From Novisyntrophococcus fermenticellae (GTDB lineage: Bacteria; Bacillota; Clostridia; Lachnospirales; Lachnospiraceae), in contig NZ_CP076458.1 in assembly GCF_018866245.1 (NCBI RefSeq), positions 3,224,001 through 3,288,000 on the forward strand: DNA of 64,000 nt, read 5' to 3'. A program made the translations under genes and the position numbers. Positions within the stretch are counted from its first letter, which is position 1. Each line of letters begins with the position of its first letter. Shown here one piece after another: positions 24,092 through 32,581 of this stretch. A model generated the notes under the pieces. It was not told the origin of the DNA, did no database searches, and worked only from the letters and a program-made list of their open reading frames with translations.

Positions 24092-27000
24092 TACTCGTTA
24101 CCCTCCTTTTTCTTCTTTTTGTGTGCAACAACAGACGTTACAGCGATACCGACAGCAGAAAGTCCGGCAAGGACATACCAAAGTTTCATATTGGTATCAT
24201 CTCCTGTCTTTGGAGTATCCCTCAACTCATTGTGCATTTTTACAACGGCTGTTTCATCAAGTTTGATAGTAACATTCTGGTCGGCAGGTGTGATATATGC
24301 GGCAGAAGCATTGTTTGCCACTTCGGATACGGTATATTCGCCAATACGAAGTCCCTCAATCACAATTTCGCCGTTCTTATCTGTTTCAAATGTCATATCA
24401 TAGCCGTTTGCTCCGGTTACTCTGAACGCAAAACCTTTGACCTTACCGTCTGAAGATGTCTTAACGATTTTCAGTGTTCCACGCATAGCTTCATTGATAA
24501 ATCCAACACCTGCCTTATTCTCAACGGAATAAGTTGTTTCGTCTTTCTCAATGAAAACAGAGTATTCTCCCTTATCAAGCAGGAAGCCCTCCGGTGCTTT
24601 TGTTTCACGGACAATATATTTTCCGTAAAGCAGTTCTTTCATCTCATAAATTCCGGTTTCAGTTTCTTCAAGATTTCCGATAAGTTCATCGCCATCATCA
24701 ATCTTTCCGTTCTCATTGGTGTCCTTATATACCTCGAAGGTTGCACCCGTAAGCTTGTTATCCGGATATTCAGCATCCACCTTCGTGAGTCTGATATTGC
24801 CGTGAACATACTCATTGACAATCTCAATTTCAACTACCTGCTCGGCTTCGCTGATATTGACCTCATACGCTTTTTCATCAAGAACAAATCCCTTTGGCTG
24901 CTCGATTTCTCTTACAATCCATTTGCCATAAGGAACTTTTGCAAAAGAAAAACTACCGTCTTTTGCAGAGGTAGTCGTCATAAGTGCAGTATCCTTTGTA
25001 AATTCTGTTTCTTCGGCTTTGAAGATACCGATAACAGCACCCTCAAGTGCTTCTCCGTTCTCGTCAATCTTCTTACCTGATACAGAACCATAGATAAGTT
25101 CATTCTTGATTTCTTTTCCGTCATTCACTTTGATTTCAACCGTTGCGGTATCCTGACCTGCGTATTCAAATACAACCGGATACTTCGTATCAGAGAGAAT
25201 ATAATGCTCATCGGTTGCAATCTCTTTGACATAGTATTTGCCAAACGGAAGGTCTGACTTCATAACAGCAGTTCCATTTTCATTTACGCTGACAATCTCA
25301 ATCAGTCCATCAGCCGGAATAACTGTACCGCTTGCAGATACAATATCTTCTGCGGCATAAAGACCAAAGCTGATATTTTTGATTTCTCCGTTATCGCCAA
25401 TACCAAATGTCTTGTCCTTTTCAATGGCTTTTGCAAGGCTTACCTGAACTTTCTGTCTTTCGTTATAGAACGATGTGGAAGTTTCGGTAACAGAGATATT
25501 CTGACCTGCGTAAGTAAGCTCAACCGTATGTGTTTCGCCACTGATTACCATTCCATAAGGTGCGGTAATTTCCTTGACCTCGTATTTTCCGAGGTAAAGT
25601 TCTTTGCTCTTAACAAATCCATCGGAGCTTGTTGTGATAGTATCTACCACTTCGCCCTTTGAATAGCGGAGTGTACCGTCCGGTGTGCTAATATCTTCCG
25701 CAGCACGGACTTCATAAACTGCACCCTCAAGTCCTGCCACTTCATAAACAGGCTGATAGATAACATCACTGTCCTCAGAACCACTTACATTGACACCACT
25801 AAATACTTCTCCGTTCTTTTCAACCGTGATAGTACCTTTCTGTGCCATATTCGGTTTATTGACTTTCACAACAGTTACGCCGCCTTCCTCTGTAGAATTT
25901 TCTTCGGTAATATCAAAATATACCGGAGTATCATCAAGTACATACCCGTATGGAGCTTGTACCTCTACGATGGAATATCCCTTGCCGTAATCTAATTTCT
26001 CAGGTGTTACAAGAGAACCATTTGCGTCGGTATAGAACACATCAATCGTGGTTGGTGTCGGATAAGTAAAGGTCATTTTGACCTGATTGCCCTGCGGGTC
26101 GTAAATCTTAAATCCTGCTCCTGCATACGGAATACTCTTTCCGCTTTCTGCGTCCACCTTGACTACATTGACAAAGCTCTCAAAGTTACGGTTATTGATA
26201 AGATAACGGTAGGTCTGTGCGTTCTGTGAAATGAACACATCAAAATCGTCCATCATCTCTCTGCCTTCCCAACCGGAAGTCTGGTGTACGGTATAAATAC
26301 CATACGGCATATCTTTTGTCTGACCGAAGCCATTTTCATCGCATACGATAGTATCTCTCTCGTCTTTATTGGCTGCGTCATAGCTTCCGGCAGATTTCAG
26401 GTAAATCTCAAAGGAAGCACCCTTTTCAGGTGTTTCAATCTTTGTTTCTCCATCATCAGTGTGTTTAATGATAGCCACATTGCCTTTGATTACCTGCTCG
26501 GTTACATCATTGGAAGTAAGGTTGTGTTCCACCTCATAAAGTTTCGGGTCTGCACCTACCTTGTGAATGGTCTTATCAAGGAGATAGCCTTCACTCGGTG
26601 TAATTTCTCGGATTGTCCAGTCGGTATCACAAACATATTCTTTGGTAGTGAACTGACCGTTTTCATCAGTAACATATTTATCTACAAGCGTTTCGCCCTT
26701 ATAGATACCGTAAATTGCTCCCGAAAGTTTGGCATTGCCCTGTGCTTCGCCTTTTTCAGCATCGCTCTTTGTTACTGTTACAGTAAATTTCTTTAAAATG
26801 TTATTGAAGTTTCTTGTGGTTACTTCTTTCCACTTCACTGGTGCAGTCTGATTTTTCGGTACAACATAACGGATAGCTGTGTCTACTTCTTCAAGGGTAT
26901 ATGGTTCAGAACCACTGATAAGCATATCTTTGAAAGTTGCCACACCGTTTTTGTCTGTAACTGCATACTGGTCAACAGCATCACCGGAAAGAGAAGTACC

Positions 27001-28341
27001 GTAAAGATGGAACTTCACACCTTCAACAAGGTTATCTTCTGAGGACTTCACTACCTGAAGGTCGCCACGCTTCAATTTGTTATTGAAATTGACCTTTGCA
27101 ACCTGTCCTGCTACAACAGTAACTCTATGTGTTTCCTGCGGCTCGTACTTATCGTATGCCTGCTCGGTTACGGTATAGATACCCGGCATAAGGTTATCAA
27201 TCTGGAACTTACCGCCATTAGCTGTTGTAACCGTCTGATTGATACCGTTTCCGGTAATCGTGAAGTTGATACCGTCAACCTTGCCGTCCTCACTGGTCTT
27301 TACAATCTGACAAGAACCATAGCTGACTTTCATTTTCACATAACCGTTGATACTATCGCTTACTTCCTGAGCATAGCTGACAACATCCTGCACACTGGAG
27401 TTCTGACCGTGTTTGCCCTCTGACCATACAACCACACCTCTGCGGACTGCATTTTTCTTCGTTGCGGTAATGGTAAATTCCTTACTCGGTGCAGTATCCA
27501 TAGAAACAGTAAGTTTGTTACCATTCACTGAAAAGCTCACTCCACTGATACTTGCCTTGAAATTATATTTGGACAGCACATTATTGGAGTCTGTCAGAGT
27601 AGTTGTGTACTTACTTCCGTTCCACTCAAGTTCTATTGTCTTTGCCGAACCGGACGATTTATTACAAAAGCTCGGTATGATCGCATGGTTCTGTACACTC
27701 TGCACCATACTGTTGTAATAACTGAAAATCTTATTGCGGAGCGGATGCTTTGCATTGATGACATCTTTCACATTGCTGCAACCACTGGCTGCTACATGAT
27801 TGAAGTTCGCATCACGCTCTCCGATAACAGTTTCCCAGATAAGAAGCTGTGTAGCATAAGCCTGTGCAATGCTGTTTGCTGCCGCTTCATTCTGTGACCT
27901 CCAAGAAGTCGAGATTGTCCCACGATAGCCATACTGTAAAATACGACCAACGAAAAGACGTATTTCATCTCCGGAAATAACCCCATTGGCTGCAAGGTTA
28001 TTAAAATAATTTTCGTCATACTTATTCATTGTCTGACCGACCTTGAGCGAAATTCCCGGCTCAATACAATAAGCAACATTGCCTGAGTATGAGCCAATAG
28101 CCTTAAGATTGGTAAAATTGGAACGTCCGGTATGCCAACCATTTTTCAAGGTCAAATTGCTGTGTCCCCATACCCCATCGTAATTAGCATCGCCATCACG
28201 AGGGAAATCGACCATATAAACATCGGCTTTTTCTCCCGAAGCAGCATATGCTGTTGTCGAGCCAATGCCTGCAAAAGTGGTCACACACATAAGGGTCGCC
28301 AAGAAAAGCGACGTGACTCTTTTGAATTTTGACTTTATCAT
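24091..28341 (-). CDS. ICE-encoded thioester/CnaB-repeat surface adhesin with sorting signal
   Basis: A 1416-residue wall-anchored protein. A signal peptide ends at about residue 35 (TTAYA/ASG). The N-terminal domain has the thioester pair: Cys near residue 91 in AYCIEPG and Gln near 163 in ATQLLIWE. At about residue 340 a stalk of ten CnaB/SpaA-like repeats begins, most with a starting Lys (VxKxD/S) and a closing Glu (YTVxEx, YIVRET) for isopeptide bonds and an Asn near the end. The C-terminus has TPKTGDD, a membrane span and KKKKK. The start at 28341 follows GGAGG. Likely role: covalent attachment to a partner cell or host surface, anchored by the element's sortase B. Confidence 0.93.
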   Translation of the reverse strand: MIKSKFKRVTSLFLATLMCVTTFAGIGSTTAYAASGEKADVYMVDFPRDGDANYDGVWGHSNLTLKNGWHTGRSNFTNLKAIGSYSGNVAYCIEPGISLKVGQTMNKYDENYFNNLAANGVISGDEIRLFVGRILQYGYRGTISTSWRSQNEAAANSIAQAYATQLLIWETVIGERDANFNHVAASGCSNVKDVINAKHPLRNKIFSYYNSMVQSVQNHAIIPSFCNKSSGSAKTIELEWNGSKYTTTLTDSNNVLSKYNFKASISGVSFSVNGNKLTVSMDTAPSKEFTITATKKNAVRRGVVVWSEGKHGQNSSVQDVVSYAQEVSDSINGYVKMKVSYGSCQIVKTSEDGKVDGINFTITGNGINQTVTTANGGKFQIDNLMPGIYTVTEQAYDKYEPQETHRVTVVAGQVAKVNFNNKLKRGDLQVVKSSEDNLVEGVKFHLYGTSLSGDAVDQYAVTDKNGVATFKDMLISGSEPYTLEEVDTAIRYVVPKNQTAPVKWKEVTTRNFNNILKKFTVTVTKSDAEKGEAQGNAKLSGAIYGIYKGETLVDKYVTDENGQFTTKEYVCDTDWTIREITPSEGYLLDKTIHKVGADPKLYEVEHNLTSNDVTEQVIKGNVAIIKHTDDGETKIETPEKGASFEIYLKSAGSYDAANKDERDTIVCDENGFGQTKDMPYGIYTVHQTSGWEGREMMDDFDVFISQNAQTYRYLINNRNFESFVNVVKVDAESGKSIPYAGAGFKIYDPQGNQVKMTFTYPTPTTIDVFYTDANGSLVTPEKLDYGKGYSIVEVQAPYGYVLDDTPVYFDITEENSTEEGGVTVVKVNKPNMAQKGTITVEKNGEVFSGVNVSGSEDSDVIYQPVYEVAGLEGAVYEVRAAEDISTPDGTLRYSKGEVVDTITTSSDGFVKSKELYLGKYEVKEITAPYGMVISGETHTVELTYAGQNISVTETSTSFYNERQKVQVSLAKAIEKDKTFGIGDNGEIKNISFGLYAAEDIVSASGTVIPADGLIEIVSVNENGTAVMKSDLPFGKYYVKEIATDEHYILSDTKYPVVFEYAGQDTATVEIKVNDGKEIKNELIYGSVSGKKIDENGEALEGAVIGIFKAEETEFTKDTALMTTTSAKDGSFSFAKVPYGKWIVREIEQPKGFVLDEKAYEVNISEAEQVVEIEIVNEYVHGNIRLTKVDAEYPDNKLTGATFEVYKDTNENGKIDDGDELIGNLEETETGIYEMKELLYGKYIVRETKAPEGFLLDKGEYSVFIEKDETTYSVENKAGVGFINEAMRGTLKIVKTSSDGKVKGFAFRVTGANGYDMTFETDKNGEIVIEGLRIGEYTVSEVANNASAAYITPADQNVTIKLDETAVVKMHNELRDTPKTGDDTNMKLWYVLAGLSAVGIAVTSVVAHKKKKKEGNE

Positions 28342-28356
28342 TGCGTTTCCTCCTGT

Positions 28357-28391
28357 AAAAATTGAAAAACACACCGTATCTCTACGATGTG
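28357..28391 (-). terminator. Intrinsic terminator inside the adhesin leader
   Basis: On the minus strand CACATCGTA gaga TACGGTGTG forms a 9-bp stem with a GNRA-type loop, followed by TTTTTCAATTTTT. It ends only 16 bases before the adhesin start codon, inside the 5' leader, so it would act as an attenuator. A two-codon reading frame after GGAGG (ATG GTA AAA TGA near 28470) lies upstream in the leader. Confidence 0.6.
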
Positions 28392-28503
28392 CCTTTGTGG
28401 ATTTTCTCTTACGACAAGATTTACCTGCCGAAAAACAAATGCGGATTTTTCGTTAATTTTTCATTTTACCATACACCTCCAGTCCGTTCATACTGTGCGA
28501 TTG

Positions 28504-28593
28504 CCCCTTAGAGATAGACATATACTTTGAGATAGTTATATTCAAGTGAGATAGTATATATCATTTTCGGTAGGTAAAAATATAACTAAGGGG
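28504..28593. repeat. Three GAGATAG iterons framed by an inverted repeat
   Basis: GAGATAG occurs at 28511-28517, 28529-28535 and 28548-28554, i.e. with 18- and 19-base steps. CCCCTTAG (28504-28511) and CTAAGGGG (28586-28593) frame the block as an 8-bp inverted repeat. It lies between parB and the adhesin gene. It could be the partition site for ParB or an activator/repressor site for the adhesin promoter. Confidence 0.55.
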
Positions 28594-28626
28594 TTAGAGT
28601 GTGAGAAAGGGGAACTGTAAAACAGG

Positions 28627-29559
28627 CTATCTGCTGTCACGCTCTGCACGATTACGCAAGAACTTGTTGTAATGCTCCAATGCTTTGCAGACAAAATCCT
28701 CCGTCTGACTGACGGGAATGTTTTTCGGGATAAGCTGTCTTACTCTGTCGCCCCTCAACACGATTTTTTCCTTTTGGTTCGGCTTTTCCTCAGACATAAC
28801 AGCGTGGATTGCTTCTGTTGTAAGGTTGCCCTCGTTGAATAACTTTCGCATACGGATTGTCTGGTCGTGTGACGGGGTAGCGTCATTCAGGTCGATTTCG
28901 TCAACCACATCACGCTGGCAATCTTCGTCAAGATAGGAAAGTTCTACGGCAGGACGCATTTTAATACGCCCCTCGTCAACAAATTCAAGCAGCTCGGGAA
29001 CAAGGTTTGTAAGGCGAACATAACGCTGGATTTGCGTTTTACTATCAGCAGAATTTTCTGCAATTTGTTCCACCGAGAACTTCTGCCCCACTGGGGCAGA
29101 AGTTAAATCAGAACGAAATCCTTGCCTTTTCATTGCGTCCAATCGCATTTTGTAGGCAAAGGCTTTTTCAGAGGGAAGTATCTGCGACCTTTGGAAATTA
29201 CTTTCCACCATTAGAATTGTGGCTTCATCTCGATTAAGGTCAACAACCTCACATCTTAGTGTTTCAAAACCGGCAAGTTCACTTGCTCGTTTTCGTCTGT
29301 GACCGGATACGAGTTCATATCTTCCGTCCTCTTTCTGCCTTACCGTAGCCGGAGTAATTACTCCACGTTCCTTGATACTCTCGACAAGCTGCTGCATATC
29401 TTCATCGTCCCTGACCTTGAATGGATGGTCTGGGAAATCGTCAATCAGCTCTAACGGAATATCTCGGATTTTTGAAAGTTTTTCCTCATCTCTCTGCTCC
29501 TGTGTTGAAAACAAGTCATCGAGCCTCGTGAGAGTGAAGTCGCTCTTTCTTCCTGCCAT
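28627..29559 (-). CDS. parB: ParB partition protein
   Basis: A 310-residue ParB/Spo0J-type protein. The N-terminal ParB domain has the CTP-binding motif SGHRRKRASELAG near residue 85 and a preceding QLVESIKERGVITPATVR segment. A central helix-turn-helix follows (VEQIAENSADSKTQIQRYVR near 160-180). The C-terminus is a probable dimerisation helix. It is translationally overlapped by parA (44 bases). It would stabilise the excised circular or replicating form of the ICE. The gene contains an unusual 27-bp palindrome at 29078-29104. Confidence 0.93.
   Translation of the reverse strand: MAGRKSDFTLTRLDDLFSTQEQRDEEKLSKIRDIPLELIDDFPDHPFKVRDDEDMQQLVESIKERGVITPATVRQKEDGRYELVSGHRRKRASELAGFETLRCEVVDLNRDEATILMVESNFQRSQILPSEKAFAYKMRLDAMKRQGFRSDLTSAPVGQKFSVEQIAENSADSKTQIQRYVRLTNLVPELLEFVDEGRIKMRPAVELSYLDEDCQRDVVDEIDLNDATPSHDQTIRMRKLFNEGNLTTEAIHAVMSEEKPNQKEKIVLRGDRVRQLIPKNIPVSQTEDFVCKALEHYNKFLRNRAERDSR
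29078..29104. repeat. Perfect palindrome inside parB
   Basis: AACTTCTGCCCC and GGGGCAGAAGTT are perfectly complementary 12-base arms around ACT. The DNA encodes TSAPVGQKF, a segment that ParB homologs also carry, so the symmetry sits on top of coding sequence. Confidence 0.85.
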
Positions 29560-30340
29560 CAGCTAACACCTCCTTCGTAAATTCGGTGTATGCCTTAGAC
29601 ACCGTACTGTTTGGCTCATAAGCAAAAATGCTCTTTCCTTTGGAAGAAGTTTCTGCGGCTTTTACAGCAATCGGAATAGATGTGCGATACAGTTTAATCT
29701 GATTTCCGAAATTCTCCCGCAACGCTTCCACCGTACTTTTGGCGAGGTTTGTGCGGTTATCCACCAAAGTGAGAAGCATACCGTCTATCTTAATGTCCTG
29801 ATTGATATACTTCTTGACTTTTGAAATGGTCTGCACAAGCTGGGTCATACCCTTAGCCGGCAAATACTGTGCCTGCACCGGAATAATCACGCTGTCTGCC
29901 GCAGATAAAGCATTGAGTGTTACCATACTCAGTGAGGGCATACAGTCAATCAGAACAAAATCATATCTGTCTTTGACCTGACTTAAATAATTCCTCAAAG
30001 TGGTTTCTCTGCTCATAGCGTTCATTAGGTTATATTCCATCGCCGAAAGTTCAAGGTTCGCCGGTAAAAGGTCAACGCCTTCCTCGTGATGCAGGATACC
30101 GCCTGTCGGGTCATTCATCGTTTCACTAATCACATCTGTAAGTTTCGTTGCAAGCGTGATACCCAAATTGTCTGTATCTCTCCAGCCGAGACAGGTGGTT
30201 AAATCTCCCTGTGGGTCTGCGTCTATGAGCAACACTTTCTTACCCTGCATTGCAAGCCCAACGCCAAGATTAACCGTTGTCGTTGTCTTTCCGACTCCGC
30301 CTTTTTGATTGCATATGGCAATCGTTTTGCAGTTTGACAC
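29516..30340 (-). CDS. parA: ParA partition ATPase
   Basis: A 274-residue deviant-Walker ATPase. KGGVGKTT lies at residues 13-20, followed by LLIDADPQGDLTTCLG, the switch motif FVLIDCMPSLSMVTLNAL near 130 and SVIIPVQAQYLPAKGM. It lacks an N-terminal helix-turn-helix, so it is the small (type Ib/chromosomal-like) form. It overlaps parB by 44 bases. ParA and ParB together should distribute element copies to daughter cells. Confidence 0.95.
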   Translation of the reverse strand: MSNCKTIAICNQKGGVGKTTTTVNLGVGLAMQGKKVLLIDADPQGDLTTCLGWRDTDNLGITLATKLTDVISETMNDPTGGILHHEEGVDLLPANLELSAMEYNLMNAMSRETTLRNYLSQVKDRYDFVLIDCMPSLSMVTLNALSAADSVIIPVQAQYLPAKGMTQLVQTISKVKKYINQDIKIDGMLLTLVDNRTNLAKSTVEALRENFGNQIKLYRTSIPIAVKAAETSSKGKSIFAYEPNSTVSKAYTEFTKEVLADGRKKERLHSHEAR

Positions 30341-30361
30341 CTCTTGCGTCCTCCTTTCGAT

Positions 30362-30502
30362 TTATTCATAGCCAATAAAAACGGCTATGTACTTGACCGT
30401 TTCATTTCCTAAACGGTCGTGGCAATATTTATTCTCAATATCCCTTGCCAAGCATATCGCTTTCGGGAAGTCGTTAAGGAACAGGCTGCTTATCTGTATC
30501 AT
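30362..30502 (-). CDS. Possible 46-residue peptide upstream of parA
   Basis: An open frame encoding MIQISSLFLNDFPKAICLAR followed by DIENKYCHDRLGNETVKYIAVFIGYE in two parts. The 46 residues look protein-like (amphipathic helix then a strand), and the frame ends 21 bases before the parA start. The ribosome site is only moderate (AGAGG, 10 bases before ATG). The coding stretch also contains the stem GACCGTTT / AAACGGTC. It may be a small regulator of parA; it is not in a family I recognise. Confidence 0.5.
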   Translation of the reverse strand: MIQISSLFLNDFPKAICLARDIENKYCHDRLGNETVKYIAVFIGYE

Positions 30503-30834
30503 AGGAATCTAACCTCTGCCGGGTACTCCGCCAGCTCCGTAGAGAAGTATCATTATCTTTCTGACTGTCATCGCCATATCGGTTGCAATCCGATACTCAT
30601 AGCAGGAGTTCTCGCTGTTCTGAAATTTTCAGAAGTTTTGGCGTACCCACTAAAGTGGCTATCATCAAAATTAAAGTCTTAACGACCTGTGTATTCAGTT
30701 GTCAAAGAACAAGTGAAAAGGCTTCCGTTTTCATCATCAGGAAATAACCCCTTCACTCATTGCACAAAAGGCTTCATTTTGGACACCCAAAATCGCTGCT
30801 TTTCCGAAAAAAAATCCAAAAAATTTTTGACAAC
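30503..30834. promoter_or_regulatory. Non-coding region upstream of the partition operon
   Basis: About 330 bases without a convincing gene. On the minus strand TTGACA (30705-30700) is placed to start the parA operon, with a weak -10 (TTAAGA) 17 bases on. A perfect 17-base dyad TTCTGAAA t TTTCAGAA lies at 30618-30634, between that promoter and the 46-residue frame, where a repressor or ParB could bind. The rest, near 30720-30830, is A/T-rich with no structure I can name. Confidence 0.45.
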
Positions 30835-30870
30835 AAAAAAGCCGCCTGTTTCGGTTAAAAAACAGACGGC
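30835..30870 (-). terminator. Terminator after the 57-residue gene
   Basis: On the minus strand GCCGTCTGTTT ... AAACAGGCGGC (11 bp, one G-U) is followed by TTTTTTG. It separates the cargo genes from the partition operon. Confidence 0.85.
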
Positions 30871-30884
30871 ATAAATGCTTGAAA

Positions 30885-31058
30885 TTATTTGATTTTCAGT
30901 TTCTTTTTCCTTGCGGACAGCACTTTCAGAAGAACTTCATCTACTGCGTCGGTGTATCTTCCTTGTACTATGAGGTTGTTTTTCAGATTGATAAGCGACT
31001 GTATCACTCTGCTTTGCTCATCATCGGTTAGATAAATGTGATATTTCTTTTCTCTCAT
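30885..31058 (-). CDS. 57-residue protein, paralog of the 67-residue mob-operon protein
   Basis: A 57-residue protein beginning MREKKYHIYLTDDEQSRVIQ and continuing SLINLKNNLIVQGRYTDAVD, then EVLLKVLSARKKKLKIK. Alignment by eye with the protein at 10487-10690 shows the same KxYHIxLxDxE, VIxSL, DAVDxxLxKV and basic end. The ATG overlaps the stop of the zinc-ribbon gene (ATGA), and GGAGG lies 8 bases upstream. It is followed by a strong terminator. Function unknown. Confidence 0.7.
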   Translation of the reverse strand: MREKKYHIYLTDDEQSRVIQSLINLKNNLIVQGRYTDAVDEVLLKVLSARKKKLKIK

Positions 31059-32443
31059 CGGCTGTTCCTCCAGTTCTTAAATATTTTCCTGATTATCTTA
31101 ACATCTTCTTCTGTATCGGAAGATATAAATATATGTACGCTCTGAAATGCCGCTTTGATACGCTGTGCATATTCGGGTTCCGCTTCGTTTGACTTCATCG
31201 GCAACTTAATGAGTTTGATTCCACGTTGTTTACAGAGATGTTCCTTTATTATATCTATCTTCTCCGAGTCCGTATTCACTTGAATGGCAACCTGCTCCAG
31301 TGGGATATATACATCAAGTGGAATGCCGAATAACCTATCAGAGCCAAGTTCAACTTTCAATCCTTTCAAATTGGCATAATAACTGATTACAAGAGCCGGG
31401 AACAATGACAGATACTCCTGCTCACATATTCTGCACCCTTTTACGAGAACAGTACGCTCGTTTATCTTCATACTCCAAGAATGACCGTATCTGCATTGCC
31501 ACCATGCTCTCTTTGCTGAATTTCTTGAAACTTCCGTCGGCTTCAACTTATTTAATTCATAATTCCATTCTGCCAAAAGCTGCTTATCCGTCGTAGCCAA
31601 ATCATTGTATCCGGCAAGCACTTCTCGCTCTGCACAGACAGGGCAAACCGTTCCTTTCACACGGGCATTGATAACTGATTTCCACTCGTTTCCACATTTT
31701 CTGCAATGCCACCATACATTTTTCCTCGACTTTGCATTGACTTCATCCGGTTGCAGAGGATAGTTTTTCTCTGACCATTCTTTGGCTATCTGTGGGTGTG
31801 TACTCTTTAGGTCATTCCTGCCTTTTATAAATGTATAGCCACTGCAACAAGGACATTTACTGCCGCCTGAACGTGTAGAGATAAGCGTATTCCATTCATA
31901 ACCGCAGGTTCTGCACTTCCACCAAGCCTTGCTGTTTGCAAACGCCATAACTTCGGTAGGCTTCTTTTCATTCTTATCAGACCATTCGTCGGCTACTTCC
32001 GGGAACAGGGTTGCAAGGTCATTAAATCCGGCAAGAACTTTATTATGGGAGCAATACGGACAGCCTGTTTTGTTGATGGTTCTGCTCTTTACAGTGGCTA
32101 TCCATTCGTGTCCTAATTTACACTTCCATATCACTTTCTTGTGTGAGCCGATAGATACCTCTGTCGGCTTGATTTCATTTTTCTCTGACCACTCCGAAGC
32201 CAATTCCGGCTTCAATGTACATAAATCGTTAATTTCCTCAATCACTCTCGCACCGGAGCATATGGGGCATTTCTCGCCACTGGAACGAGCCTTTATACTT
32301 GTTTCCCATTCGTGACCGCAAGCACCTTTCCACCATACTTTCTTATTCGAGCCGAAAGTCACGCTGTCCGGTGTCAGCGGTAAATTCCTATCCGACCATT
32401 CGGCAATCAATTCGGGATGTACTGCCGCTAAACTGTTACTCAT
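31055..32443 (-). CDS. Zinc-ribbon repeat protein with a degenerate Vsr-like C-terminal domain
   Basis: A 462-residue protein made of five tandem treble-clef/zinc-ribbon repeats of about 67 residues, each with PEL..EWS..N, then KVWWKC..GHEW and CPxC (family PF14311/DUF4379 by memory). The last about 115 residues resemble the PD-(D/E)xK nuclease fold of Vsr-like domains usually fused to such repeats: PLDVYIPLEQVAIQVN followed by CKQRGIKLIKLPM. Where active relatives have AIEYDG, this one has AIQVN, so the acidic residue is lost. It is cargo next to the putative right end of the ICE. A defence or DNA-surveillance role is inference. Confidence 0.75.
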   Translation of the reverse strand: MSNSLAAVHPELIAEWSDRNLPLTPDSVTFGSNKKVWWKGACGHEWETSIKARSSGEKCPICSGARVIEEINDLCTLKPELASEWSEKNEIKPTEVSIGSHKKVIWKCKLGHEWIATVKSRTINKTGCPYCSHNKVLAGFNDLATLFPEVADEWSDKNEKKPTEVMAFANSKAWWKCRTCGYEWNTLISTRSGGSKCPCCSGYTFIKGRNDLKSTHPQIAKEWSEKNYPLQPDEVNAKSRKNVWWHCRKCGNEWKSVINARVKGTVCPVCAEREVLAGYNDLATTDKQLLAEWNYELNKLKPTEVSRNSAKRAWWQCRYGHSWSMKINERTVLVKGCRICEQEYLSLFPALVISYYANLKGLKVELGSDRLFGIPLDVYIPLEQVAIQVNTDSEKIDIIKEHLCKQRGIKLIKLPMKSNEAEPEYAQRIKAAFQSVHIFISSDTEEDVKIIRKIFKNWRNSR

Positions 32444-32523
32444 ATCAAAACCTCCACTTCCTCTGTGATTAGAGTATATGAAGTTTCGGCTTTTTCTTGT
32501 AGTTTGCGAATATCGGTAAAAAT

Positions 32524-32569
32524 AAAAAAAGCCCTTTGAGAAAAGATTTTTTCCTCTCTCAAAGGGCTT
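32524..32569 (-). terminator. Terminator after the GNAT gene
   Basis: AAGCCCTTTGAGA ... TCTCAAAGGGCTT is a perfect 13-bp stem followed on the minus strand by TTTTTTTATTTTT. Confidence 0.9.
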
Positions 32570-32581
32570 GAATAAATTAGT

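Noticed and set aside
30419-30682. Plus-strand 87-codon frame upstream of parA
   Set aside because: It is antisense to the more credible 46-residue frame and to the promoter region, and lacks a ribosome site.
30503-30834. Possible CRISPR or tandem repeat array in the gap before parA
   Set aside because: Only short dyads and A/T runs are present; there are no regularly spaced repeats.
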